Assembly: GCF_033807715.1 (NCBI RefSeq)
Contig: NC_084601.1
Coordinates: 3,052,501-3,116,500 of the forward strand
Length of the DNA: 64,000 nt
From: Cololabis saira
Taxonomy: Eukaryota > Chordata > Actinopteri > Beloniformes > Belonidae
Direction: 5' to 3'
Shown here: positions 27,601 to 40,892 of the stretch, one piece after another
Layout: each line of letters starts with the position of its first letter
Numbering within the stretch: position 1 is the first letter of the stretch
Made by a program: the position numbers and the translations under genes
The notes under the pieces: generated by a model
The model's input: the letters and a program-made list of their open reading frames with translations, nothing else
The model's database searches: none
Told to the model about the DNA's origin: nothing

Positions 27601-30600
27601 CAAGAGACTTGGGTCTCTGTAAGCATTGCTTGCGTATCCTAGGTACTTTTTTATTCCATATAAAGTCGGTGATCATGCTGTCTAGTTTCCTAAAGAAAGT
27701 CTGAGGAAGAAAGAGGGGGATACATTGAAATAAATATGTAAACCGAGGAAGAATATTCATCTTAACAGTATTGATGCGAGCAGCTAGAGAAAGATTGAGT
27801 ATAGACCAACGTTCAAAGTCCTCTTTAAGTTTTTTCATTAAGGGGGCAAAGTTAGTTTTGTTTAAATCCTCATATTTACGTGCAACATAAACTCCAAGGT
27901 ATGTAAAACCCTCCATAGCAACCTTAAAGGGTAGATTACGCAGGGGATACTTCCTAGCTGCTTCATTAACAGGAAAAATTTCGCTTTTGCTTAAGTTAAG
28001 TTTGTAACCAGATATCCGACCAAACGAGTCAAGGGTATCCAGAGCGGCCGGAACTGAGACAGGTAAATTGGAAACGTACAAGAGCAGATCATCTGCATAG
28101 AGAGAGACTTTCAACTCGACCCCATGCCTAGAAATGCCAGTAATACGTGGATTTGTTCTGAGTGCCACAGACAGTGGCTCTATGGCTAATGCGAACAACA
28201 GTGGACTCAAAGGACAGCCCTGTCTGGTAGAGCGGTATAGACGAAAATAGTCTGACTGATCATTATTGGTCCTAACGGAGGCCAGCGGGGATGAATAGAG
28301 CAGCTTAATCCATGAGATAAAATTTTCTCCAAAACCAAACCGCCCCAGGGTGTAGAACAAATAGTTCCACTCCACCCTATCAAAGGCCTTCTCAGCATCC
28401 AATGATATTAAGGCCTCATGGGTGGAAGGGAAGGGGGAGGGGTTATAGATGGCACCGAACAACTGTCTAAGATTGGAGAATGATTGCCTCCCACAAATGA
28501 ACCCTGTTTGTTCTGGAGAAATAATAGACGGCAAGCGAGACTCCAGGCGTGAAGCCAGCAACTTTGACAATAACTTAAAGTCCACATTTAATAAGCTAAT
28601 TGGGCGATAGGATGTACAGTCAAGGGGATCCTTCCCTTTCTTAAGAAGAAGGGAAATGGAGGCCTGAGTAAGAGTCTGCGGGAGACACCCCGATCCGAAT
28701 GCTTCATTGAACATGTCCAGGAGTATTGGACCTAGTTTATGAAAAAACTTCTTATAAAAGTCGGATGGAAAACCATCTGGTCCCGGACATTTCCCGCTTT
28801 GCAAGTTTGAAGCAGCCGCCCTAAGTTCTTCCAAGGTGATTGGTTTCTCCAACTCCTCAATTACAGGTTGCTCAATGGAGGGAATGTCTAAATCATCGAA
28901 GAAAGTGTCGAAGGCCGAGTCAGAGACCTGGTCTGAGGAGTACAGTTTGGAATAGAATTGTTTGAAGGTATTATTAATCTCACAGGGAATAGTTGTAATA
29001 CCGGAGTCCGACCGAATCTGTGGAATGAGGTTGGAAGTAGACCTTTGCCGTAGTTGATGTGCCAATAATTTACCTGCCTTATCGCCTTGTTCAAAAAAGT
29101 TGGATCTTGTCTGAAGTAACAGTTCTGTGGCATGATTCGTTGTGAGAACGTTATATTCTGATTGAAGAGTAAGACGCTCTTTATAAAGTTCTGAAGATGG
29201 GGAGTCAGCGTATGTGGCATCAATTTGGGCAATACGTTGAGATAAGTTAGCCAGTTTATTTTTCCTACACTTATCCTCAAATCGTGAATAAGAAATTATC
29301 TCCCCTCTAATGTATGCCTTAAGGCTCTCCCACAGCAATGCGGCCGACACATCTGGGGTCTTGTTGAAACTTAAAAAATAATCTATTTGTTTAGAGACAA
29401 AATCAACAAAGCCCTCGTTAGTAAGCAGACGAGTATTAAGACGCCATGGTGCTCTCATAATTGTAAAGTTCCTAAAGGAAACCTTCATTGATATGGGAGC
29501 ATGATCCGATATGACAATGGTATCATATCTACAAGCAGACACACTAGAGAGTAGCTTATTATCTACCAAGAAGAGATCAATACGGGTAAAGGTATGATGG
29601 ACCGGAGAGAAAAATGAGTACTCTCTTTTAGACGGGTTAAAAAAACGCCAGGCGTCAGTTACAGCAAACTCAGACATAAAGGATTGTATTACCTTAGAGG
29701 ATTTCGAGGGGGCACAGACCTTAGTAGATGAGCGGTCTAGATGAGGACAAAGCCAGCAGTTAAAGTCTCCTCCCAGTATCAGATGGTGTGAGGATATATC
29801 TGGGAGTGTGCTAAAAAGGCGTCTAAAGAAGGCATCGTCATCCCAGTTCGGAGCATACACATTCGCCAGGGCAACACGAGTACCATGAATCTGTCCGGTG
29901 ATGATAATAAATCTACCATTAGGGTCAGAGGTAACGTTCGAGAGCTGAAAAGGGACTGACTTATGAATCAGAATAGCTGTACCTCTTGATTTCCCCGCAA
30001 AAGAAGAGTGATAGATCTGCCCCACCCAACTCTTTTTAAGTTTCAAATGATCAGAGGCTTTTAGGTGGGTTTCTTGTAAAAAAATGATATGTGCTCCCAG
30101 CTGTTGAACATGATGCAACACTTTACTGCGTTTTATAGGGTTGTTAAGTCCTTTACAATTGAAACTAGTGAACTGAATTTCACCCCCACCCAACCTATTC
30201 GTCAAATTAGCTTGGGCCATAAATATATTCAGATACCATTATATGCACCAAGGCGGGCGCCGTCCCACAGCAGATCACAAGACCAGTATTAGACTGATGA
30301 AAACAAAAAAAACAACAGGCAAAAAACAAAAAACAAAATACACAAACCTCACCCCATCCCACCAACACAAAAGCAGAAGCAACCCCCCGCAGGAGATGCG
30401 CGCAACCCACCCCTAGTAATACAAAACCCCTATCACGCCACATAGTAGCACACCTACAAAGCTACTAGGGCAAAAAAAAACCTCCCAGGTGAATGTGACC
30501 ACAAATTAAAAATTAAAAAGGATCCCAAAAATGCACATTAGTACAATTACCCGGCTGTTAGAAACAAGCAAAAATCCAGGTAGAAAAACAAACTACTAAA

Positions 30601-33600
30601 GGCCAATGGGGAAAAAGGAGTACCCATGGGTATAAAATAGGGTGAAAAACAAATATAGAAAAACTGCACCATCAACCTACTGCATACAATAAAAGGAGAA
30701 ACCTTATCAGATGTGAGAGAAAAAAAAGAGGGGAAAAAAAAACAAAAAAGGAAACAAAAATGTTAGGTGCATCCCTCAATAAACTTCGGGTACACATATA
30801 TATGTATATATACACATACACACACATATATATATATACATACACATATACACACACATACACATATATAAATATAAACAACTTAAGATGAGCAGTGCAA
30901 GGCTGCTGTCAATAATATGTGTTATCCTCCTCACAAATAAAAATAAAAAGGTAAAAAATGACGAAACAAGATGTGAGCAAATATGCTAAAGTAAACGGCA
31001 TGACTGTATACCCCATAAAATGTATGTGTAAAAATAAATAATAATCCTCTCATAAAAAAAGTATTTAAATAAATTACGTATTCTCAGTCATTATCAAGTA
31101 TCATTGCCTAAATATAAAACAACAAAAACAAATATTATCTTGAGAAAAAAAATCTAAACCAACCTTCAAGTTGTAACCCAAAATCAACCCCCCCCCCCCC
31201 CCCCCCCTACAAAATCTGTGGAATATATATTAAAAGAAGAAAAGAACAACAACAAACCTCATTGCACTGAAAAATAAGTGTGCAAAAACTGCAGAGAATG
31301 AGGGAGAGGGACAAAATAAAGCATTAAAGCGGAACTCCACACAACCTGGCAACCTGGCATCAAAGATAACTCACAGTCAGTGATAAACAAGGCTCAGCCG
31401 TCCAGGCTGCAGCACCCGATATGCATGGGAAACGTAGTCAGTATAGATCTTCCGGCCGCGGTGGCCAAGGCACTCGGTAAATGTAGTTCTTACCGCCAAT
31501 GAAAACGCAGTCCAGCCGCGCGGTCCCGGCACCCGGGGCACACGGGAGTTGTAGTCCAAAACAAACGAGACGGCTCAGCCACCAGCCAGCCCAGCCAGTT
31601 AGCTTAGCTTAGCTTAGCTGAAGCTAAGCTACCTCATCCGGAACAACCACTTTTTTAAGGTTCTTCACAACAAAGTCCATCGCCCGAACCGGATCTTCAA
31701 ACCTACGTGTTTGGCCGTCTGCTGGTGTGATGCGCAAAACCGCAGGGAACATTAATCCGAATTTCACGCCAGGGCAAGAGTGTAGCTCCCTCTTCACGGC
31801 TGCAAACGCGGTCCTCCTCTTTGCCACGGCCTGGGTGAAGTCAGCGAAGATAGACAGCCTCTTACCCTGGTAGTTGAGAGGGGAGCATTCCCCGGCTCGG
31901 CGTAGTATCAGGTTACGGACCTGAAACAGGTTCACTCGCATGATGAGAGGACGCGGAGGTTCCCCTTCCCTGGGTCGGGCTCGCAGGCTACGATGACACC
32001 GGTCCAAGACTGGCGGTTCGTCCAGGGAAAGCAGGTCCTTCAGCAGCTTCGCCACGGATTCAGTGGGTCGCGGACCCTCCACGCCCTCGGGTAAGCCGAC
32101 CAGTCTTATATTATTTAACCTCTGGCGAGATTCCAAATCTTCACACTTGTCTGAGAGGGATTTGACCAGGCCGGACAACGTGCTAACCGTAGCATGTAGC
32201 TCAGTAACTTCGGTAGCCTGGTCACTCGCCGAGCGTTCCAGCTCCACAATAGATCGGCCCTGAGCTTCCATTTTAATCTCCATCGGCTTCAGCGCCCCGG
32301 TCATCTCCCTCTTAACTGTATCAGCCACAATTGCATCAAATCTGGAGAGAATGTCAGAACGTAGGTCGTCCATCATCACTTTGATGCTCTGCAGCAAGGC
32401 CTCGTTAGCATCGGGCCTCGGCTCGGCCTCTGCACTTCCCACAGCGGGATCTGACGTCTTGGCTGGCGCACGCTGGCGTCGGTCTTGTTGTTGTTGTCTT
32501 GTTGTTGACATTGCAGTTCGTTCTTCGGACAAAAAGTACACCCAAAGGGAGAAAAAGTACTATCAAAGCGTAATATCACTCCCGAATATAAAATAGTGCA
32601 AAAATAATAAGTTTTAAGTCACATTCCGGCGGAGCTGTAGCAACACACGTCTCACATGCTTCCCTGCCAACAGCGCCCCCCTATTTCAGTTGATTTGTAA
32701 TGAATCCAGAATGTATGACATTTTTGCATTACAGAAAATAAAGGACTTTATTACAATATTGTAATTTTCTGAGACAGTCCTGTCTCTATATAAAACGCAT
32801 TATGAAGCATTTCAGATGAGTTTAAAGATACTAGTGACAACAAAGAAAAATTTCAAAAGGGTATCCGGTCTGACAAACAAGAGAGCGAGTTGTTTTGAAA
32901 GACAGCCATGCAACTGCAGTGAAGGAAGCATGAGGGGGAGGATGGCCGAGCGACGTAAAGATGCTGAGGTAAAGGGAAGAAAATGTGTAGACAGAGTTTG
33001 AATGGGGAAAAAAAAAATGTTTAGCGGGAAGTAAAAGCTAGAGACAGTTTAAGAGAAACCGTCGGTGGGACAGTCAAAGAGGGAACAGAAATATGAGGTG
33101 TGTCAAAAACTGGCTGATAAGTACTTAGCAAGTGGGTCTTGCTGTGGGTTATTGATGAGATGGCTGCAAGGTTTGCAGTTAACAGGGGAGCAGAGCTTTC
33201 ATGCTAGTGCTAGTGTTCTCTGTTCAAGCTGTGACTCACACTGGCAGGCTACACAGATATTTGCCTTCTAAGGGCAGAAGCTCAATGTTCTGGAATGCCG
33301 AGGTTGCTGGCCGGCTGAGTTGCGGCGATACTTTGTCCTCTTCTGCAGAGTTTGGCTGGTCATCGTCCTCGGGAGGAGACACCACCACCTCCGGGATGCC
33401 GTGACCTGCGCCCTGGGTTTGAGACGGAGCCGGAGCGGAACGGCGAAACGACGAAGGGGTAGTTTGAGGGGTGCTGAGAGGAGAGGGGCCGGGGGACACC
33501 GCAGTGTTGGAGGAGGAGGAGGAAGAAGGCAGGAGGTGGTTGAGCAGGATGGAGACTCTTGACTCTCGTCTCTGGGAGGAGAGGTTGGAGACAGAAGAAG

Positions 33601-36600
33601 TTGCCCCTGGCTTTTGGAGAGAGACACGTGAGGAGGACACGCCCTCTCCTGAACAGAAGAGATAATGGCAAAGAAAAAAAGGAGAAGGAAGGGATAGAAA
33701 GAGGGGAAAGGAGAGTGTAAAGAAACAAGGGATGGAACAGAAAGGATAAACATATGTGAAGTAGAGGTATATTACACAGATGGTATCTAAAAGGATCAAA
33801 GCAAGGAAGGGTGGGCAGAGAGAGCATGACAGAGGTGTCGTTAGAAAGTTCCATGCTTGCATAAACATGAGCTAAAAGCACTGCTGTGTGCAGCAGCTAT
33901 GAAGAATGAAAAGTGAGGCATGTAAGAAGGTCTGCAAGAGACAAACAATGCATTATACTGAATTACTAAAAAAAAAAACAACAACAGACTACCGTATTTT
34001 CTGGACTATAAGCCGCTACTATTTCCATAGGTTTTCAACCATGCAGCTTATACAAAGGTGCAGCTATTATGTGGATTTTTCTTCCACCGCTTGGGGTGCT
34101 GTAACTGGAATTAGAATCAAAACTAAGACAAAATAAATGCAAAGAAGAATACGCTACTTCTTCTTTAGCAGATAGAAGTAGGTAGAAGCAGATTTCAGAC
34201 AGATAAATAGATAATATCTATTTTATTTTCTCTTGGTTCTGTCCCGTTTTAATCAGCAAAGTTGCTGTCGTGTTAAAAGACACTGTTAGGAAAGGATCTA
34301 TTTAGGTACAAACTAGGGCTGGGCGATATATCGAGATTTTAATATATATCGATATATTTTCAAACCCGATATGGTACGAGACAATATCGTTTATTAAAAA
34401 AATATATTTTTACGATTTTGATATAGCTTATTTTGTGACAAATTGACTTGAATGTTTTATTTCAGATTTGCACAAATGTTTTGTTATTTGCACAACTGTC
34501 AACCTCAGTGGAAAAGTCTGCCTGTTACTGTCTACATTGTATTAATTGCACAGTGTATTTTAATTTAATTGTTATGCAGGAAAGGGATATTTGTTTGTAT
34601 TCTATATATGCAGGCAGTTTATTTTTATTTCATTTGTTTTATACATGTTGATATTGTGCAGACCTCTGTTAATAAAGGAACCTGTGTGACATTTGGCACG
34701 AGGCTTTGTATTAAAACTGACTGTTTTTTTAAGGGTTTGCCTCAGAAATAAATGAAGCCAACAGAGATGCTAACAGAGATGCTATGCTATAATGCTTTGG
34801 GGGAAACCCCAATTATGTCACAGAAAGAATATCGATATATATCGAGTATCGCCATTCAGCTAGAAAATATCGAGATATGACTTTTGGTCCATATCGCCCA
34901 GCCCTAGTACAAACATGTACATTTACAGTTCAAAATCCTTCTGTACATGTAGAAAATATCTAAACAAACAAAATAAATATCGGCGGCTTGCATATCTTTT
35001 TTTTTTTTTTTTTTTATAAATAGAGCGGATGCGGCTTGTATATCTTTTTTTTAATTATCTTTTTAAAAATAGAGCGGATGCGGCTTGTATGCAGGTGCGG
35101 CTTATAGTCCAGAAAATACGGTATGTCTAAATATATTCAAACCTAAGTTCAGAGAGGCTGGCATGCTGAAGAAGGCGAGTTAGCAGGATGTAAGTGCATA
35201 GTAAAACAAACGAGTGCTCTACCGCAGACAGACCAGTGATAAATCTTACGCAGTACATGTTCATATGGTCATAACACCTTTCACACTTCAACCACTCTCT
35301 GATGAGACATGTCATTTCGGTCTTTCGCATTTGCAGTTTAATGATAATGACAAAGTGGAACCACAGGCACAGAAGTGGTGAATGTGAAGTCTCATCCACT
35401 CCTAAAATGCACACAACACATGAACAACTCTTAAGCCATGCCCATTCAAAAACAAAAAAAAAAAAAAGTCGTAAACACACAGTGCTCACTCTAGTTGCAG
35501 GTAAAGCATCATTTGCCTTTAGAAAAAGAATAAGTGTCAATTCAAACCCCATTGCCAGGTCAGCCATACAAGGTTAGCACATGTACAGTAATAGCACCCA
35601 AATTTCTCTTCCACTGAAGGAACTGAGATTCTCCTCTAAATTTTACTCACTTTTACCATCCATCTCCTACGCTGGCAGTAAGGGATTTGAACATTGGATT
35701 TTTAACAACTGTTCCCCCATGGTGAAACCGATGGAGGCAGAAGAAATGTGAGTGCGTTGTAGGATCTCACCGTTTCTTTCAAGCAAGAGTGGGTCAGAAT
35801 GTTTCTTGCCTATGTCAGCAATAGAGCGCACCAGAGGGATGCGATTGCTTAGCTTTCTCTCATTCTGATGGTGGTGTTTCTTCAACATCGCCTCCCGCAC
35901 CTTGTAGCGCAAATCTTCCTTCAGCTGGCCCGAAGCCACCATACTGTCTATCACCATATCTGAGGAACACAAGCACATGGAAACAGACTCATATGACTAC
36001 AAAAGGTTTTTGCTATCTATAGTGCAGTTCTCAAATTTCACAATAAGACTTAGGGCCAGTCCCAATCCCCCCTAGTCCTACTTTTCAGTCCTACCCCTAA
36101 ATTTTGCACGTTCCCGTGAGGGTATTGGTGTCCCAATTCATCTTTGCATGTAGGGCTAGTGGACATAACGAGGGCTAGTGTGTATCAATCTAGCCCTTCA
36201 GAGCGAGGGATTTCAGATACTGACTCACCGACCGAGGGCCACAGAAATTTCCCAGAATGATTTACATCATCATTTGCAGACTGAATCAAACAAAAAAACA
36301 TGGCGGACATTTCTCATTTTTAGTGAATAAAATCAATATTTTGAGTTAGTTTCTGCATAAAAATGCATTTTGATTACATTTCTAGTGAGAAATATATATT
36401 TTACTTTCATAATATTCACTCAGTGAATTCACTCACTTGCCCATTGTTGCGTTGTATCTTCAGATCTCGCCAGAATAAAGGCTAATTTATGGTTCCGCGT
36501 TACACCAACGCAGAGCCTACGCCGTATGTTACGCGGAGAGGGGCGCGGTACGGTGCGCGTCGCCGCGTAACCTACGCCGGCGGTTCTTCTCATCCCCGAA

Positions 36601-39600
36601 AACATCGGATCAAATTTCTTAACAGGCGTTATTTGGATAAACAGCCCAGGTTGGGGATCTTAACGGTTACTTTTACGCCTGAAGAAATATTAAAACTTAA
36701 GTGGCATATTAACAGCGCTACAGCTGAAATTAAAACAGCTTTTATATCTGGGCTTCCTGATATGGTGTGACGTATGTGCAAACGTAACTACACAGTCGCT
36801 TACGTACCCGAACGTAAACCACGCAATGACGTAGCAAGTGGTGTCCCAATCCCTAGGGAACATTACAAGGACCCTACGCCTGTGGCTTCATTTTTAGGGC
36901 TAGAGGTAGAAAGTAGGGGGTGTATTGGGATTGGCCCTATGACACTGGATAATAGGCCTGTGTTGAAAAAAAAAATCGATTTTCTGATTCTAAATCGATT
37001 CTCATATTAATTCCTAAAAATCGATTTGTATGTCTAAAGATCGATTTTTTTTTTTTTGATTAAAACATTTTTTTTTTTTCTCATCATTACATTTTTGCCT
37101 GGTGAACTTTAATCCCAGTAGTTTTGAAAACTCCTGAACTAAATGAACTTTTCTTTAGAGAAAATGCTGGACATTTCAGCTTAAATTTCTAAATGTTATA
37201 TAAGTTCAATGAAGTTCATATTATCTATATTTACTATAGCTTGTTTGGTTTCTCTGTTATCGGACACGGTTTGTCATGAAATACCTGAAAAATGCCGGTG
37301 CTTCATGTCCAGCTGTGTCTGGTGACAGAATAAATCAGACAAGCTAAAATAATTAGTTTACTGCTTGAGCTGTTGCAATTTTTCTTTTTTTGCACTTTAA
37401 ATGGATATTGAAATGCCTATTTGAATTATTTATTTCTTAGTTATTTCACAATAATTATTGTGAAATTATTATTTCAATAGTTATTTTACAGTCATAATTC
37501 AGGCAACACTAACCCAAATCAATATCGAATCGGATCGAAACAAATGGTGATAATCGATTCTGAATCTTAAGAATCGGAATTGAACCGATTCTTGACATTT
37601 GAATCGATACCCAGCTCTACTGGATAATATGGTATGATGGATACGCAAAAACAGTGAAAAACAATTCACCTGCAATCTCTTCAATACTGTTGGCTCTCAT
37701 ATCCAGCATGACTGTGCCGTTCAGTATACACCTGCGCAGTTCAAATAGGCTGTGTAAAGACAACGTGGCTACATAGGGTTTACTCCATCTCTCTCCGCCG
37801 TCTTCCACATCCTCTTCAAATTTCAACCATCTGGAGGAGCCCAAAGAAAACGCACAACATTTTTTTATTTGAATACACAAAAGATTAATCCAAGTCATAA
37901 AACACATTGCACATTGCTCTGGCTCATATATTCCAGCTACATATTTTTCCCTTGACACATTAGTGTACTCCACAGTGAGTAACTCACACTCCAAAATGTT
38001 CTAGATACTGAACATTTTTTTCTGACAATACAATCTCTCAAATACCGAGCAAGTTAGGTCACAGTTACAATTTAAAACTCACAAGCAGGCAATCGTGTTA
38101 AGTTTTTACAGACTGCAATTGAGGATGAGCTTCATCGTTGACTCTTAAGATGTAAAATCTCAGATGTGATGGTTTATGAAACATTTCAGAGAGCTACATT
38201 AAGCAGAGACATTAAACCAAGCTTAAGCGATGTGGAAAATCCCCTGCCCTTGCAGCTGTACGTTGTACAGGAAGCACATTAAAAGAAAGGAATTAAAAGG
38301 CAATGTTCAAGTGCATTCTGACCTGGCCGTTTCTTTCCACTCCGTGGACCTGCCATCTCTGAAGGAAAGCTCGTCCAGCTCCGTGAAGAGATCGTGAGGC
38401 ATGTGCTCAAGATCTTCATCCTCTGTTCCCAAGATGAACTGTACTCTCTGGGATGGTGTGTCTGTACAGAGTGGATTGAGGTAAACTCACATTTTAATGA
38501 ATGCATGACAATAATGACAACAATCGTCACATTTCTGAGGATTTATCTGCCATTAAGCATATCCAGTGTAATTTTTAACTGACGGGTAATAATATCCACA
38601 GCTCTGCTGTTTGCTTCACACAGCCTTGTGTCCCTTTCCTATGCATATTAGGGAATAATAAGCAAATACAGGACTGTCTCAGAAAATTAGAATATTGTGA
38701 TAAAGTTCTTTATTTTCTGTAATGCAATTAAAAAATAGAAATAAAAAAATGTCATACATTCTGGATTCATTACAAATCAACTGAAATATTGCAAGCCTTT
38801 TATTATTTTAATATTGCTGATTATGGCTTACAGTTTAAGATTAAGATTCCCAGAATATTCTAATTTTTTGAGATAGGATATTTGAGTTTTCTTAAGCTGT
38901 AATCCATGATCAGCAATATTAAAATAATAAAAGGCTTGCAATATTTCAGTTGATTTGTAATGAATCCAGAATGTATGACATTTTTGTTTTTGTAATTGCA
39001 TTACAAAAATCACAATATTCTAATTTTCTGAGACAGTCCTGTAAGTGTTACATTAACACAAGTCAACAGTAAAATGGAATATTAAAGAAATCCAAAAAGC
39101 ATCTGCATTTTAAAAATACATTTGCCAACAGATCCTTTTAAATATGCGATTTTTTAAATATAAAGACAGAATAAAACCAAAATAAATGTCAGTCTTGTTA
39201 TAATTTAATACCATTTTAATACATTATTCAAAAAAACAGAAATCCAGAGAAAAAAAAAAATATTTGGATGTGTGCTTTGGGTCACTGCTGTCTTGAAAGT
39301 GGGAAATTTATATTAATGTTGTGCTTGTTGACAGAAGGCTTTACATCAGAATGTGTTATTTGGAGATATTTATTTTTCCTGTCTATCTTGACAAGTGACC
39401 CTGGTCCAGGGGAAGAGGAGCAGCGTGATAATCATACCCAAACCATGCTGCTCTGTCAGAAGTGTGTTCTTTGAGTGATGCTCCTTATTGCCTTGGAGCC
39501 AAACATTCCTTTCAGAATTAAGGTCAAAAGTTCTCTTTACATCTTCCGGTGAGGCACCGCATGCTGATGGACGCGTTCTGAACGCCGCTCTAACCCCCCG

Positions 39601-40857
39601 TCATCTTTAACAAAGTATGCTTTACAAGAGTGATTAAGCGATACGAGACTTAACTTAAATGTGAGTAAAAAGAAAAAAGAAACAAAACAAAGAAAAAAAA
39701 ACGACAAGATCAGTAGCCTAAGGAAAAACAGCAGCTTTTATGGCTACTCGACTCCGCAACACCAAAGCAACAGACCAAACGGACAAAGACGAAGATAAGA
39801 TGTTGGATAAAATCCTCCAAGAGCTCAAAGACTCTCGAAAAGAAATCCAACAGTTCCGAACCGAAACTGGGAAACATTTCGTGGAATTGAGGGAAGAAAT
39901 GAAAGAAATCAGAACGGATTTGAGTAAAGTGGAACAGAGGCTGGACGAAGCGGAAACTCGAATCACACAAATGGAGGACAAAGACACGCGGCTGACAAAG
40001 GTGATGATCCACCTGCTGCAATCTCAAAGAGAAATAAAAAAGAAATGTGAAGATCTGGAAGGACGAAGCCGTAGAGAAAATATAAGAATACACGGAATTA
40101 AAGAGGGGAGTGAAGGTGACAGCCCCATTAAATTCATCGAAAGGCTGATAAAGGAAAAGTTAAATATCGCGGAGGACTTGCAAATTGTCCGAGCGCACCG
40201 CTCTTTGGCTCCGAAATACAATGTGGGTATGAGACCGAGATCCTTCATAATTCGCTTTCTAAACTACAATACCCGCCAGCGAGTTCTGAGTTCAGCATGG
40301 GCGAGGAAGGAGATTTATGTGGATGAAACGAGAATCTTCTTTGACCAGGATTACTCCACCGCGGTCCAAAGAGAGAGAGCAAAGTACAAGCCAATGCGTA
40401 AAAAGTTGCATGAACTACAGATAAAGTCCCATTTGATATATCCAGCAAAGCTGAAGGTCTTCAGCCAAGAAGGCGCAGTTGTCTATGACAATCTCCAGGC
40501 AGCAGCGAGGGGATTACGGGCCCGAGGTATCAGCATGGATGTACCGGAGGAACCAGACCTGGATGAGCTGCTGCGCAGAGACGGCTGGATGACAGCGGAC
40601 AGACGCAGAGAGGGAGAAGCCGCGCTGGTGGCCCAGGTGACGGCTTTGGCGCAGTCATTGAGACGGGATGGAGAAGATGATTAGGAGTAAATAATCTACC
40701 CTGGAAAGAGGTACTGCTGTTTCTTCTTTTTCTTCTTCTTCTTTTTTTTTTTTTTAATGGGACTTTCTCAAAGATCAGTAACTCCATCTAAAGACTTTTT
40801 TTTTTTTTTTTTTTTTTTTTTAATGGAACTTTCTCAAAGATCACTAACTCTATTTAA

Positions 40858-40892
<35 letters not shown>

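Larger units (their letters stand above)
25998..32681 (-). mobile_element. Full-length L1-clade LINE, both ORFs open
   Basis: 6,684 bp flanked by perfect 17-bp duplications TATTTCAGTTGATTTGT (25981-25997, 32682-32698). The poly-A tail appears as a T-run at 25998-26015. The 5' end at 32681 starts GGGGGGCGCTGTTGGCAG on the minus strand. It has a 5' leader of about 140 bp, ORF1, a long 1.4-kb spacer, ORF2 and a 3' UTR of about 370 bp. It is in the same orientation as slc4a7. Its intact frames, clean duplication and full length suggest a young insertion. Confidence 0.95.
25721..32782. mobile_element. Palindromic MITE family A, copy 5, split by a LINE
   Basis: The left part (25721-25997) begins CAGGACTGTCTCAG after TA. 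The right part (32682-32782) ends CTGAGACAGTCCTG but is followed by TC, so one TA has mutated. The two parts rejoin exactly at the 17-bp LINE target duplication. Confidence 0.92.

Noticed and set aside
30672..30881. Tyr/Val-rich open frame
   Set aside because: Product of the TA/CA microsatellite in the LINE spacer.
31377..31559. Open frame in the LINE spacer
   Set aside because: It lies between the two LINE ORFs, is short, and has no recognisable domain.
33320..33665. Plus-strand frames opposite the slc4a7 cassette exon
   Set aside because: They are antisense shadows of a strongly supported minus-strand exon.
40530..40787. Minus-strand frame with poly-Lys
   Set aside because: Shadow of the LINE ORF1 end and the following T-run.
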